Shown here piece by piece: positions 37,586-47,270 of a DNA stretch of 64,000 nt. Position 1 is the stretch's first letter. Each line of letters begins with the position of its first letter. Source of the DNA: Candidatus Gastranaerophilales bacterium (lineage in GTDB: Bacteria > Cyanobacteriota > Vampirovibrionia > Gastranaerophilales > Gastranaerophilaceae); the NCBI GenBank assembly GCA_944325175.1, contig CALUYZ010000006.1, positions 1 to 64,000 of the forward strand, in the 5' to 3' direction. A model generated the notes under the pieces. It did not search any database. It saw only the letters and a program-made list of their open reading frames with translations, and was not told where the DNA came from. The position numbers and the translations under genes were made by a program.

Positions 37586-39615
37586 TTCTTCTCCAATATT
37601 ATAAATTTAGCTAATTCACCATTTTCATGCAATTTTATTTCAAATTGTTTAAGATAGGAAAAATTGTTTTCTAAAAAATATTCAGTGGAAATTTTGCACA
37701 TGGCAATATCAGCATTTTTTGCACTGTTTTGAAGAAAATTATAATATTTTTTGTTTTTAATTGCATAAATACAAGTTAATCCGCCCTCTTTTACAGGTTT
37801 TTTTATATCAGACAAATTAATTGTATCGGTCGAATTTAAAAAATCAGAAGGAATTATAAAATAATTGTATTTTGAAAGATTGACTTTTTCAAAATGCAAA
37901 AGAGTATAAACATCTATTTTGCAATTATTTTCATACTCTAAATATTTCGTATTATAAATTTCAACACCCTTAGCTTGAATTAAACCGATTTTGTTAGAAT
38001 TTTTGCAAATAGGAGAAACATTATTTTTTAGCTCAAGTTCAGGTGAAGTTTTTGAATTAAAATAATAAATTTTATCACGCAAATTATTTTGAAAAATTGT
38101 TAAACTTTTTGCTTGAAAAAATTCCTTAAAATAAAATTTTCTCTCATTAATATTAAACGGAAAATAAACAAAAGAAATAAAAACAACAAAAGAAATAAGC
38201 CACTTTGTTTTACCGGAAAAAGAAAGCGCAAAAATTGGCGCAGAAAGCATTATGGCAGTTAAAATAAACCTTATATTATACATCATATACGAAACAGAAA
38301 AGCTTAAAATCAAAATAAAAAGCAAAAAGAAAACAGAAAATATTCTCAACTTTTTATCAAAAAAGCTTTTTATAAAGCAAGGAATAAAAACAAACATTCC
38401 AATAATTCCAAAGCCTGAAATTTGTTCTGATAAAATTACAGGATAGTTAATTCTTTGAATATTAACGCCTAATTTTGAATCAATACCTAAAAAAGTAAGA
38501 AAAGAGGCTTCAAAATTTATGACTTTTTCCTGTAAAAAATAAAGAAATTTAAAACCGGAAAAATCAAACAATAGAAAAAAGTGTCTGATTATATTGGCAA
38601 AATAAGCGCTTATTCCACCCCAAAAAGCATTTTCCGAAAAAGCAGCATAATTTCCAAAAAAATTACCGTAATTAATAAAGTTTGAAACATAACAACTGCC
38701 GGAAAAAATTAAAAAATTAAAAATAAAAAATATCAGAAATTTAAAAATTTCTTTTTTTAAAACAAAACAAAGCCAAACAAAAATCGGCAAAAATATTAAA
38801 AAACCTGTTGTTTTAACCCCAAGCATAAGAGCAAAAGAAAGAGATGAAAAATAAAGCAAATAAGTTTTATCCGATTCTTTAAATTTATAAATCATATAAA
38901 TTGCAAAAGCAGCAAGAGAAGCCACTAAAATATCAGTCTGCAAGCTTGAAATTTCACAAATAATTAAAGGCAGCGAAGATACAATAAAAATTACCCAAAC
39001 TCTTTTTTTAAATTCAATATCAAAAAATTCCATTATCTTAAAAATTGAAGCGCCATAAAGAAAAAACGAAAAAAACTGCAAAAGTGCATATCCATTATCA
39101 TTTTTTGTAAGCGCAAACAGCCAAGTGTAAAAAATTTCAGAATTAAACGGCATTATATGGCATCTTACATCTTGTATATCAAAATTAAAAATTCTCCCCT
39201 CGCCAACCCAAAACAAAGGTCTTAGGGCATGATAGCTAACGGCATCTCCCTCTGTTGGCGGATAAAAACATGCAAGCAAGAAAGATGACAAAAGAAAGAA
39301 AATAAACCCAAAAGCAAGAAAAATAAAAGTTTTGTCCGTTTTAAACAAATTTTTTATATCCGAAAAAAATGGTTTTATATTCATTTTTAAAAAATTTGAA
39401 TTTGTTTTTTTAAAAATAAAAACAACAAGCAAAAACTCTAATAAAGTTAAAATTAAAATGCAAGAAGCATTTATAAGACCAAAAAATGATAAAAAATTTA
39501 TATTAAAAATAACAAATGTAAAAAATAAAACAAAAATTAAAAGCCAACATTTAAAAATTGAAGCAATTAAAAAAGAATTTAAAAATGTAAGAAAAAAGGC
39601 GGCAAACAAGTTCAT
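37582..39615 (-). CDS. GT-C-like polytopic membrane protein (copy C)
   Basis: A 677-residue paralogue with the same layout: many Phe/Ile/Leu-rich helices, a first large loop with PPTEGDAVSYHALRPL, and a soluble C-terminal domain. It diverges throughout from A, B and D, so it is an older duplicate. The start overlaps the copy D stop and the stop overlaps the copy B start (ATGA type in both cases). The protein is extremely Phe-rich, which reflects AT-rich codons in membrane segments. Confidence 0.72.
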   Translation of the reverse strand: MNLFAAFFLTFLNSFLIASIFKCWLLIFVLFFTFVIFNINFLSFFGLINASCILILTLLEFLLVVFIFKKTNSNFLKMNIKPFFSDIKNLFKTDKTFIFLAFGFIFFLLSSFLLACFYPPTEGDAVSYHALRPLFWVGEGRIFNFDIQDVRCHIMPFNSEIFYTWLFALTKNDNGYALLQFFSFFLYGASIFKIMEFFDIEFKKRVWVIFIVSSLPLIICEISSLQTDILVASLAAFAIYMIYKFKESDKTYLLYFSSLSFALMLGVKTTGFLIFLPIFVWLCFVLKKEIFKFLIFFIFNFLIFSGSCYVSNFINYGNFFGNYAAFSENAFWGGISAYFANIIRHFFLLFDFSGFKFLYFLQEKVINFEASFLTFLGIDSKLGVNIQRINYPVILSEQISGFGIIGMFVFIPCFIKSFFDKKLRIFSVFFLLFILILSFSVSYMMYNIRFILTAIMLSAPIFALSFSGKTKWLISFVVFISFVYFPFNINERKFYFKEFFQAKSLTIFQNNLRDKIYYFNSKTSPELELKNNVSPICKNSNKIGLIQAKGVEIYNTKYLEYENNCKIDVYTLLHFEKVNLSKYNYFIIPSDFLNSTDTINLSDIKKPVKEGGLTCIYAIKNKKYYNFLQNSAKNADIAMCKISTEYFLENNFSYLKQFEIKLHENGELAKFIILEKK

Positions 39616-41678
39616 TTTCTATGATATACCTCTAATTCATCCATATAAAGAAGATTATTTTTATCTTTATCCAAAAATTCGTAAGTTGAAATTTTTCTAA
39701 AACCCAATTCTTTCAGGTGATCAACGTTAATGCTGCAAACAGCATTAATAGCTGAATCAAGTGAATTTTTATTTTTACTTCCGGCTCTGTCTGAAATGAA
39801 AAATGCACAATTTGCAATATAAGAATTCATAAAAGGATTTCTTATATCATTTTTATTAATCACATTTGTAAGCTGTTTATTATCCTTTGAAATTACCAAT
39901 GCATCATATTCACTTAAATTATAATTTTTTATATGAAGAATATTTAGCGTATCTATTCTGCAATTATTTTCAAGTTCAAGATACTTTGCAGCATATAATA
40001 TTTGCGCATAAGAAGCAAAAACCCCAATTTTATTACCGTTATTGCAATATGGCGCAGCTGCATTTTTAAATGCAGAACTTTGAGAAAATAAAATAGGACC
40101 AAAAAATTTATATTCAAGACCACGCATTTTATTTTGCAAAAGGTTAACGGAAGGCGCCTTAATAAAGTTGGAAAATATATATATAACAGGTCTTCCCGGT
40201 AAATACAATGATGAATAAGCAAGGTAGAAAACAATATATAAAATAATAATAATTTTTAATAAATTTTTACCTTTAAAATATGAAATTGTAAGAACAGGTA
40301 AAGATATTGCCACAAAAGCAACAATATATCTTATTCCATAAACGGTATAAAGCATTGCGCCGCACAAAATTAAAAAAGGAATAAAAAATAAAATTGCAAA
40401 AATTCGAACATTCTTTTTAAATAATGCAATAAAAAGGCAAGGCAAGTATAACAAAAAGCCCAAAATGCCAAAAGCGCCAAGCTGTTCATCCATACCGAAA
40501 TTAACTCTTGTTAAAGGGTCAATTTCAACAATGGCATCTTTTAAATTAAACAAATTAAAGACATTTTCTTTAAAAGACATAACGTAACGGTTAAGGTACT
40601 TTCCAAGATTCAATCCGCTAAAATCAATAAATTGAAAAAAATAATTAATTATATTCGCAATATAAGCTTTTATTCCGCCAAAAAAGCGATTATACATTTT
40701 AAAAGCATTGTTTGAAAGAAAAGAACCAAAATCTATAAAGTTTAAAATGTAAGAATAGCTTGAAAAAACAAGAAAATTAATCAAAAGAAAAATAAAAAAG
40801 TTTAAAAAATCTTTTTTTAAAATAAATAAAAACCACACAAAAAAAACAGGGAAAATAAAAAAAGCTGTTGTTTTAACACCAAAAGTAAGCGCAAAGGCTA
40901 AAGAAGCAAAATATAAAAGAGAAAGCTGCTTTTCTTTAATATATTTTAAAACAAGAAAAAGAGAATAAGAAAACAAAGCAGCAACAGTTAAATCTGTCTG
41001 TGTACTTGAAATTTGAATGATTATGGCAGGAAAAGAAGTGAATAACAAAATGGACCATATAATTTTTTTTGTCTCAATTTTAAAATGCTCCATTATTCCA
41101 AAAGAAGAAAAAATCAAAAGAAAATATGAAAAAAATTGTAAAAGCCCAAAACCAACATCCTTTTTAGCAAGTGCCAAAAGCCAAGTATAAAAAATTTCTG
41201 AATCAAAAGGCATGCATAGTATTCTCATATCTGTTGTTTCAAAATGAGAAATAAAGCCGTCTTTAAGCCAAAATAAAGCCCTTAGTGCATGGTAGCTTTG
41301 TGCATCGGGTTCTGTCGGGGGAATAAAAAATGCCAACAAAAAAGAAATTATAATAAAAAATATCCAGGATAAAACAGGCAAAATTAAAAGCCCGTCCTCT
41401 TGAACAGCATTTTTTATTTTTTTTACATACTCTGAACAATCATTATAAAAATTAATTATTGGCTTATTTTTTTTAAACCAAAGAAAAATAACAAAAAACA
41501 ATGTTAAAAAAGAAACAATCAAAATATTTTCGCCCTTAATTGCTTTAAATAAAGACAAAATCTCAATATTTAACACAATAAAAGCAAAAAATATAATCGG
41601 AAAGTATAAAATTCTTCCAAAAATTGCAGAAACAAAATAACTTATCAAGGCAGTTGAAACAGTGCCTAACAATAACAA
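39612..41678 (-). CDS. GT-C-like polytopic membrane protein (copy D)
   Basis: A 688-residue paralogue, the first of the four after lepA. The loop motif is PPTEPDAQSYHALRAL. The start is TTG 41678, supported by GGGAGAAG nine bases upstream, inside the lepA 3' end. The soluble C-terminal part again has a KIGVFASYAQILYAAKYLEL-like segment. With A, B and C this suggests a family of surface-sugar transferases with varied acceptors. Confidence 0.72.
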   Translation of the reverse strand: MLLLGTVSTALISYFVSAIFGRILYFPIIFFAFIVLNIEILSLFKAIKGENILIVSFLTLFFVIFLWFKKNKPIINFYNDCSEYVKKIKNAVQEDGLLILPVLSWIFFIIISFLLAFFIPPTEPDAQSYHALRALFWLKDGFISHFETTDMRILCMPFDSEIFYTWLLALAKKDVGFGLLQFFSYFLLIFSSFGIMEHFKIETKKIIWSILLFTSFPAIIIQISSTQTDLTVAALFSYSLFLVLKYIKEKQLSLLYFASLAFALTFGVKTTAFFIFPVFFVWFLFILKKDFLNFFIFLLINFLVFSSYSYILNFIDFGSFLSNNAFKMYNRFFGGIKAYIANIINYFFQFIDFSGLNLGKYLNRYVMSFKENVFNLFNLKDAIVEIDPLTRVNFGMDEQLGAFGILGFLLYLPCLFIALFKKNVRIFAILFFIPFLILCGAMLYTVYGIRYIVAFVAISLPVLTISYFKGKNLLKIIIILYIVFYLAYSSLYLPGRPVIYIFSNFIKAPSVNLLQNKMRGLEYKFFGPILFSQSSAFKNAAAPYCNNGNKIGVFASYAQILYAAKYLELENNCRIDTLNILHIKNYNLSEYDALVISKDNKQLTNVINKNDIRNPFMNSYIANCAFFISDRAGSKNKNSLDSAINAVCSINVDHLKELGFRKISTYEFLDKDKNNLLYMDELEVYHRK

Positions 41679-41679
41679 T

Positions 41680-43485
41680 TTATTCTTCTCCCAAACTCAA
41701 GACAGCCATAAATGCTTCCTGAGGAATTTCAACTCTGCCGACGGATTTCATACGTTTTTTACCTTTTTTCTGTTTCTCTAAAAGCTTTCTTTTACGTGAA
41801 ATATCACCGCCATAGCACTTATCTAAAACATTTTTTCTCATAGCTTTAATTGTTGTTCTTGCAATAACCCTTCCGCCAATAGCAGCCTGAATTGCAACCT
41901 CAAACATCTGTTTCGGTATAATGTCTTTTAATTTAGTAGTTAGCTTTTGCCCGATACCGTATGCAGAATCTCTGTGGCAGATAACAGATAAAGCATCAAC
42001 CGCTTCTCCTGACAATAAAATATCCATTTTTACTAAATCAGACCTTTTATAAGAATGGAATTCATAATCCAAGCTGGCATAGCCTTTTGTTCTGGATTTT
42101 AGCTGATCGTAAAAATCTGTTATAACTTCGGACAAAGGAATATGATATTCAAGATTAACTCTTGTTTTATCAATATATTGCATATTGATAAAGTCGCCCC
42201 TTTTAGATTCACACAAATCCATTAAAGCGCCAACGTAATCATTTGGAGTAAATAAATTAACCTTTACATAAGGTTCTTCAATATAATCTCTATACTGAGC
42301 CTCGGGCAAATTAGCAGGATTATCAATTTCAACCATTGTGCCGTCTGTTTTATAAACTTTATAGATAACGCTCGGCGCAGTTGTAATTAAATTTAAGTTA
42401 TATTCTCTCTCGAGCCTTTCTTGTGCTATTTCCATATGAAGCATGCCAAGAAAACCGCATCTGAAACCAAAACCAAGCGCAGAAGATGTTTCAGGCTCAA
42501 ATGTTATTGATGAATCATTTAATTTTAATTTTTCAAGAGCATCTTTAAGGTCATGGTATTGGTCATTATCAACAGGATACAGACCAGAAAATACCATTGG
42601 TTTTGCCTCTTTGTAACCTTCAAGCGGCTCTTTTGCAGGAAAATTAGCATTAGTTACGGTGTCACCTACGAATCTTGTGATTTCTTTAATTGAGCATGCC
42701 ATATAGCCTACTTCACCCGTTTTAAGTTCACCTACAGGGTTTCTTAAAGGATTTAAAAAGCCAAGCTCAACAACCTCAAATTTCTTGCCCGTTGCCATAA
42801 ACTGAATGGTATCGCCAACTTTAATCATGCCATCCATAACTTTAAAGAAACAGATTGTACCTAAGTATTGATCATAGGCACTATCAAAAACAAGCGCCCT
42901 TAAAGGCTTGTCGGAAGTATCCAACGGCGGCGGTACATATTTAACAATCGCCTCTAAAACCTCATCAATACCTGTTCCTTCTTTTGCACTTACAGGAATT
43001 GCACAGCTTGCATCTATCCCTAAAACTTCCTCTATTTCAAGTTTAACACGTTCGACATCGGCAGAAGGAAGATCAATTTTATTAATAACGGGAATGATTT
43101 CCAAGTTTTGCTCCATAGCAAGATAAACGTTAGCAAGCGTTTGAGCTTCAACGCCTTGCGTAGCATCAACAATCAATAAAGCCCCTTCGCAAGCAGCAAG
43201 CGACCTTGAAACTTCATAAGAAAAATCCACATGCCCCGGAGTGTCAATTAAATTTAAAATATAATCTTTGCCATCTTTAGCCTTATAGTGCATTTTTGCA
43301 GCATTAAGCTTAATTGTGATACCACGCTCTCTTTCAATGTCCATGGTATCTAACAGCTGATCTTGCATATCCCTTTTATCAATGGTTCCGGTTTTTTCAA
43401 GAAGCCTATCCGCAAGTGTAGACTTGCCGTGGTCAATATGTGCAATAATGCTAAAATTTCTTATGTTCTCAATTCTCTTTTGCAT
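41680..43485 (-). CDS. lepA: Elongation factor 4 (LepA)
   Basis: A ribosome-associated translational GTPase linked to back-translocation and 30S biogenesis; about 601 residues. G1 is [10 protein letters not shown]2/G3 include ERGITIK and DTPGHVDF, and G4 is NKIDLPSA. The LepA-specific C-terminal domain ends [16 protein letters not shown]. No ribosome site is visible. TATAAT (43498-43503) lies six bases before an in-frame TTG at 43491 and 12 before ATG 43485, so the message has almost no leader. Four GT-C-like genes follow without gaps. Confidence 0.95.
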   Translation of the reverse strand: MQKRIENIRNFSIIAHIDHGKSTLADRLLEKTGTIDKRDMQDQLLDTMDIERERGITIKLNAAKMHYKAKDGKDYILNLIDTPGHVDFSYEVSRSLAACEGALLIVDATQGVEAQTLANVYLAMEQNLEIIPVINKIDLPSADVERVKLEIEEVLGIDASCAIPVSAKEGTGIDEVLEAIVKYVPPPLDTSDKPLRALVFDSAYDQYLGTICFFKVMDGMIKVGDTIQFMATGKKFEVVELGFLNPLRNPVGELKTGEVGYMACSIKEITRFVGDTVTNANFPAKEPLEGYKEAKPMVFSGLYPVDNDQYHDLKDALEKLKLNDSSITFEPETSSALGFGFRCGFLGMLHMEIAQERLEREYNLNLITTAPSVIYKVYKTDGTMVEIDNPANLPEAQYRDYIEEPYVKVNLFTPNDYVGALMDLCESKRGDFINMQYIDKTRVNLEYHIPLSEVITDFYDQLKSRTKGYASLDYEFHSYKRSDLVKMDILLSGEAVDALSVICHRDSAYGIGQKLTTKLKDIIPKQMFEVAIQAAIGGRVIARTTIKAMRKNVLDKCYGGDISRKRKLLEKQKKGKKRMKSVGRVEIPQEAFMAVLSLGEE

Positions 43486-43497
43486 AAACAAAAGTAT

Positions 43498-43503
43498 ATT
43501 ATA
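43498..43503 (-). promoter_or_regulatory. -10 element of the lepA operon
   Basis: TATAAT on the minus strand. Depending on whether TTG 43491 or ATG 43485 is used, the transcript is leaderless or has a leader of about six bases. Confidence 0.45.
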
Positions 43504-43563
43504 AAAATAAAAAATTTATTAATTTTTCCAATTTAATGCAATAGCGATTTTATTATTTTGTTA

Positions 43564-43851
43564 TTAATATTTCATCTGGCTTAATTTATTGTTGAGTTCA
43601 CTATGTGCATTAAAAGCATTTAATTTTTGAACAGCGCTGCTTTTATTGAGTGCAAAAGTAGCCATAGCGCTAAAATAAACTGCTTTATTTTCTTTTTGAC
43701 CCAATACGCTTGATTGGTTAGCTGTAGAAACATAATCTGAAATTACTTCTGAATTTGCATTTTTTGTTTGAACTTCTTGAGTAAAAGGCGCAGTGTGTAA
43801 TTGTTCCGCTGCTCTTGCCGTGTAATAATAGCTACCTACTTGACTTGACAT
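43564..43851 (-). CDS. Small hypothetical protein
   Basis: A 95-residue Ser/Ala/Asn-rich protein beginning MSSQVGSYYYTARAAEQLH. It has no hydrophobic helix and no known motif. GAGGATTAGAG directly before the ATG supports expression. It is monocistronic between lepA and the DUF721 operon, on the opposite strand to the latter. Confidence 0.6.
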   Translation of the reverse strand: MSSQVGSYYYTARAAEQLHTAPFTQEVQTKNANSEVISDYVSTANQSSVLGQKENKAVYFSAMATFALNKSSAVQKLNAFNAHSELNNKLSQMKY

Positions 43852-44052
43852 CTCTAATCCTCTTATTTTGGTTTATACTTTATCTCTCTTATATATATAA
43901 AAACGATATACTTTTAAAAAGTGCTATTTTGGGTTATGAAATATTAAGTTTTATTAACAATGTAAAAACAATTTTATATATCAACAAAAAAATTGATTTA
44001 AGGACATATTCTTTGTATAATCAGCTCTATAAGCTTTTTAAAGGACTATTTG

Positions 44053-44577
44053 GTGGGCGATTTCAGCAAAGTTTCAGATATTTTGTCACAAGAAGTTTTT
44101 GATACAAAAAACTGCACAAACTCAATTAAAAAAGCCGTTGCCTTTAGTTTTTGGAAAAATATCTGCGGAGCTAAATTTGCAAAATTTTCAAAACCATACG
44201 ATATTAAAGGAAAAACTCTTTTGGTTGCAGTGAAAAGTCCAAGTGTCATGCAAGAGCTGATTTTTTATCAAAATGAGCTTTTATCTAAACTTAAAAACTA
44301 TTTCATGCCTGTAAACATTGAAATAGAAGAAATAAGATACGACTATAAAAATTGGCAAAAAATCGCAACGGGAACATCTTATCTTAAAGGGGACGATTCT
44401 CTTGAATATTACACAACAGAAGAAATGGACGAAATTAAATTAAGCTCAACCGAAGAAAAAGAATTAGAAAAAGCTTTAAATGCAATTTCCAATTTAACTT
44501 TTTTGGATGAAAAACTAAAAAGTTCAATGAAAAGAAATATTTATAACTCTACAAAAGCGAAAAAAATAAGAAATTAA
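44053..44577 (+). CDS. DUF721 (DciA-like) protein
   Basis: A protein of about 174 residues whose first 100 residues match DUF721: an amphipathic helix, VAFSFWKNICGAKFAKFSKP, then KGKTLLVAVKSPSVMQELIFY. DciA-type members help load the replicative helicase in bacteria lacking DnaC. The start GTG 44053 is eight bases behind AAAGGAC. The C-terminal half is charged and variable. It leads the DUF721-zinc finger-541aa-ruvX-DUF1292 operon. Confidence 0.75.
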   Translation: MGDFSKVSDILSQEVFDTKNCTNSIKKAVAFSFWKNICGAKFAKFSKPYDIKGKTLLVAVKSPSVMQELIFYQNELLSKLKNYFMPVNIEIEEIRYDYKNWQKIATGTSYLKGDDSLEYYTTEEMDEIKLSSTEEKELEKALNAISNLTFLDEKLKSSMKRNIYNSTKAKKIRN

Positions 44578-44586
44578 GGTGAAAAA

Positions 44587-44841
44587 GTGACAGACAAAGA
44601 ACACAAAGTATTATCATTTGGCAAAAAACCGAAAACAGAAAAAAAAGAAACCAAAAATATTGAATATTGCAGTTTTTGCAAACGTCCCAATACAGAAGTT
44701 CCAAAAATGGTAAAAGGTCCTGATGTTAACATTTGCTCTGAATGTACATTAATTGCCGTTCAATACCTCATTTTGCAAGACGGAATTTTGTCAAAAGAAG
44801 CGCAAAAAATTCTTGATCTTTTTTGGGGAGCAAAAAAATAA
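44587..44841 (+). CDS. Stand-alone ClpX-type zinc-finger protein
   Basis: An 84-residue protein with four cysteines (28, 31, 50, 53: CSFC ... ICSEC) in the pattern of the ClpX N-terminal C4 zinc-binding domain, which recognises adaptors and substrates. The AAA+ part is absent. It starts at GTG 44587 behind AAGGTGA. It may act as an adaptor or as a competitor of ClpX, which is inference. It is joined head-to-tail with the next gene (no gap). Confidence 0.75.
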   Translation: MTDKEHKVLSFGKKPKTEKKETKNIEYCSFCKRPNTEVPKMVKGPDVNICSECTLIAVQYLILQDGILSKEAQKILDLFWGAKK

Positions 44842-46467
44842 ATGTCCTTAAATAAACTTCAAATGAAGGCAAAACTTTTTGAGATAATTAATCCGATTAG
44901 AAATTTAGAAGCGATTGACGACAAAATTATTTCAAAAACAATAAAAGAGATAAAATCTATCAAAGATGCTGATTTTGAGTTCATTTCAAGAATTTTAATC
45001 AAAGAAACGGATGTTAAAAACACAAAAAGTGCAGGGGCGCTTTTATATATTGCAGAAAATGTATCTCCTGAATCTTTTGTAGAATTAATTTTAAACGAAC
45101 TGAATTCCAACAAAATTCCCGATGAGAAAAAAATGTTTTTTCTAAACATTTTGGCGGGTCTTGGTGTTAAATTTAATCCTGAAGACATAAATAGTTACTT
45201 AAAAAATCCTGATGAAGCCATAAACAAAGAAACATCAAGATTTTTAGAAAGCGCAAAAATAGACCCAGAGGCACAAATAGATTTTTTAGATTTTTATTCT
45301 TCATCAAGCACTATTGACAAAAAAGAGCTTATAAACTCTGTTATAAGAGATTTTGAAGGCGACAGACTTATAAATATACTCTCCCCTCTCGTTTTAACTG
45401 CAGATGATAAAGAAACCGTAGATTTTTGTTTAGATATTATGGAAAAACAAAAATCGCTTATTTCAATTAAACCTCTAAACTATCTTACATACTCAAAAAA
45501 TAGCAGCAAAACACAAAAAAGGGCATTTAAAATTTTACAAAAAATGAAAATGTCAGGTTTTTATACAAAAGATAAACTGTACAACTTCTATAAAGACCTT
45601 CTTAAAGATTACACTCTGCCAACTGCAATAATATCAACGCCCGACGGCAATTCAAACTTTTCTTTATTAATTTCAAGAAAAACAAAGCAAGGAACCTGTT
45701 TCTTATTTTTTGTAGCCATTAATATTGAACTTGGACCATTTTCCTGTTTTGGTTTTTCTTCTCTAACAGAAAACGACCACGATGCAATAATAAAAAGATT
45801 TTTTAACTCAAAAGAAAGGTTTTATATTCCAATAAATGAAGCAAAATCCATTCTTTATGAAATGACGACAAAAAGAATTTTATTAAATAAAGTTATTCCA
45901 TACGAATATTTTTGCTGGGAAAGACTTTTGGATGACATTGAACCAAAATCTGAAAACATAAACGAAATTTTAGAAAACAATTTAAAAATAATTGAAATTA
46001 ATACCGATAAAAAAAATATAATCGACAATTCACCATATATAGCAAATTGGTTTTTCAGATACTCAAAAAATTCAATTTATTTTTCAAAATTAATGGATGA
46101 AATTTTAAGATTAAAAGATGAAGAAATATATAAAACCAACGACTTAATCAATATTTTTTCAAACAACGAACCATTGAAAGAAAATATAAAAAACAGACTT
46201 AAATTTTTAGCTTACTGTCTTTCAACAAACAACAAAATTGAACTTGCAAACATTTTCCACTCATTAATATATAATGAAATCAAACTTAACAATTTTATAA
46301 AAGATATTCTAAAAAGAAGCGTTTATGAATTTGCGCTAACACTTAATTTGCCCAAAAAAAACGACGAAGAACTTTTTAGAAAAAACGACACAAAAAACAA
46401 CAACAAAAAAGCAAAAAATATTATAAATTTTGTAGAAAAAGAATGGATTGAAAAAAATGGAGATTAA
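44842..46467 (+). CDS. Hypothetical helical-repeat protein
   Basis: A 541-residue protein with no recognised family. The first ~250 residues look like paired helices of the HEAT/ARM kind, followed by a mixed region (ISTPDGNSNFSLLISRKTKQG) and another helical stretch. The C-terminus is Asn/Lys-rich. It starts directly after the zinc-finger stop and ends inside ruvX, so it is fully embedded in the operon. That suggests a conserved role alongside the ClpX-like finger and RuvX. Confidence 0.65.
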   Translation: MSLNKLQMKAKLFEIINPIRNLEAIDDKIISKTIKEIKSIKDADFEFISRILIKETDVKNTKSAGALLYIAENVSPESFVELILNELNSNKIPDEKKMFFLNILAGLGVKFNPEDINSYLKNPDEAINKETSRFLESAKIDPEAQIDFLDFYSSSSTIDKKELINSVIRDFEGDRLINILSPLVLTADDKETVDFCLDIMEKQKSLISIKPLNYLTYSKNSSKTQKRAFKILQKMKMSGFYTKDKLYNFYKDLLKDYTLPTAIISTPDGNSNFSLLISRKTKQGTCFLFFVAINIELGPFSCFGFSSLTENDHDAIIKRFFNSKERFYIPINEAKSILYEMTTKRILLNKVIPYEYFCWERLLDDIEPKSENINEILENNLKIIEINTDKKNIIDNSPYIANWFFRYSKNSIYFSKLMDEILRLKDEEIYKTNDLINIFSNNEPLKENIKNRLKFLAYCLSTNNKIELANIFHSLIYNEIKLNNFIKDILKRSVYEFALTLNLPKKNDEELFRKNDTKNNNKKAKNIINFVEKEWIEKNGD

Positions 46468-46876
46468 AGACAGAGTATTAGCGCTTGATGTTGGTGATAA
46501 ACGAATTGGTGTAGCTGTTTCTGACCCTTTTTTTCTTTTTGCTACGGGAATAAAAGTTGTAAACAGAAATGATGACAATAAGGCACTTGAAGAAATTATT
46601 AAAATCTGCGAAACTTATAAAGTAAAAAAAATTGTGGTCGGGCTTCCTTATAATATGGATGGAACGATTGGTTCACAAGCAAAAAAAACCATTAAATTTA
46701 TGGAAAATTTTAAAAATAAGTTTGAAATAATTTACAAAGATGAAAGATTAACTTCCTTTGAAGCAGAGGAGATGTTAAAAAAAGAAAATAAAAAATACAC
46801 AAAAAACAAAGGTCTTGTCGATATTAAAGCAGCATGTATAATTTTACAATCATATATAGGAGAACAAAATGGATAA
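46457..46876 (+). CDS. ruvX: Holliday junction resolvase-like RuvX (YqgF)
   Basis: A 139-residue RNase H-fold nuclease. Family members process pre-16S rRNA or act like Holliday-junction resolvases. LALDVGDKRIGVAVSD carries the first catalytic Asp, KKIVVGLPYNMDGT the second block, and DERLTSFEA the third. ATG 46457 is chosen over TTG 46448 because it gives the family-standard N-terminus. It overlaps the next gene by eight bases, a gene order also common in Firmicutes (yrrK-yrzB). Confidence 0.92.
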   Translation: MEIKDRVLALDVGDKRIGVAVSDPFFLFATGIKVVNRNDDNKALEEIIKICETYKVKKIVVGLPYNMDGTIGSQAKKTIKFMENFKNKFEIIYKDERLTSFEAEEMLKKENKKYTKNKGLVDIKAACIILQSYIGEQNG

Positions 46877-47195
46877 CAATTCTGAAGAATTACAAATTAT
46901 CAAAACAGTTGGCGAAAACGGTGAAGAAGTAGAATTAAAACTTTTAGATATAGTAACCGTAGATGACAATGACTATGCGCTTTTATTACCTGTTGATGAA
47001 GAAGCAAATGAAGACAGCGAAGTTGTTTTAATGAGATTAAAAAAAGAAGGCGATGAATATCTTTTTGAAACAATAGATGACGATGACGAATTTAATGAAG
47101 TTGCAAAAATTTTATCAGAAGATGATGAATATTTTGAAGAAGATGATTGTTGTCATACAGGCTGCCGCGATTGTTGCGCCAATGAGGATAATTAA
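46869..47195 (+). CDS. DUF1292 protein with cysteine-rich tail
   Basis: A very acidic 108-residue protein of the DUF1292 (YrzB) family, typically found after ruvX. The body has VELKLLDIVTVDDNDYALLLP. The last 17 residues carry five cysteines and a histidine (DDCCHTGCRDCC), which could bind a metal. The AGGAGAACAAA site overlaps the ruvX end. The function of the family is unknown. Confidence 0.8.
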   Translation: MDNNSEELQIIKTVGENGEEVELKLLDIVTVDDNDYALLLPVDEEANEDSEVVLMRLKKEGDEYLFETIDDDDEFNEVAKILSEDDEYFEEDDCCHTGCRDCCANEDN

Positions 47196-47215
47196 TATTG
47201 CAAAACAGATTATCT

Positions 47216-47255
47216 AAAAAGAGGGGAAGCTAATATAGCTAAACCCCTCTTTTTT
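47216..47255. terminator. Bidirectional terminator after the ruvX operon and glyA
   Basis: AAAAAGAGGGG (47216-47226) pairs with CCCCTCTTTTT (47244-47254), with an inner AGCT/AGCT pair. The T runs serve both convergent transcripts. Confidence 0.9.
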
Positions 47256-47270
47256 ATTTAATTTAAAGAA

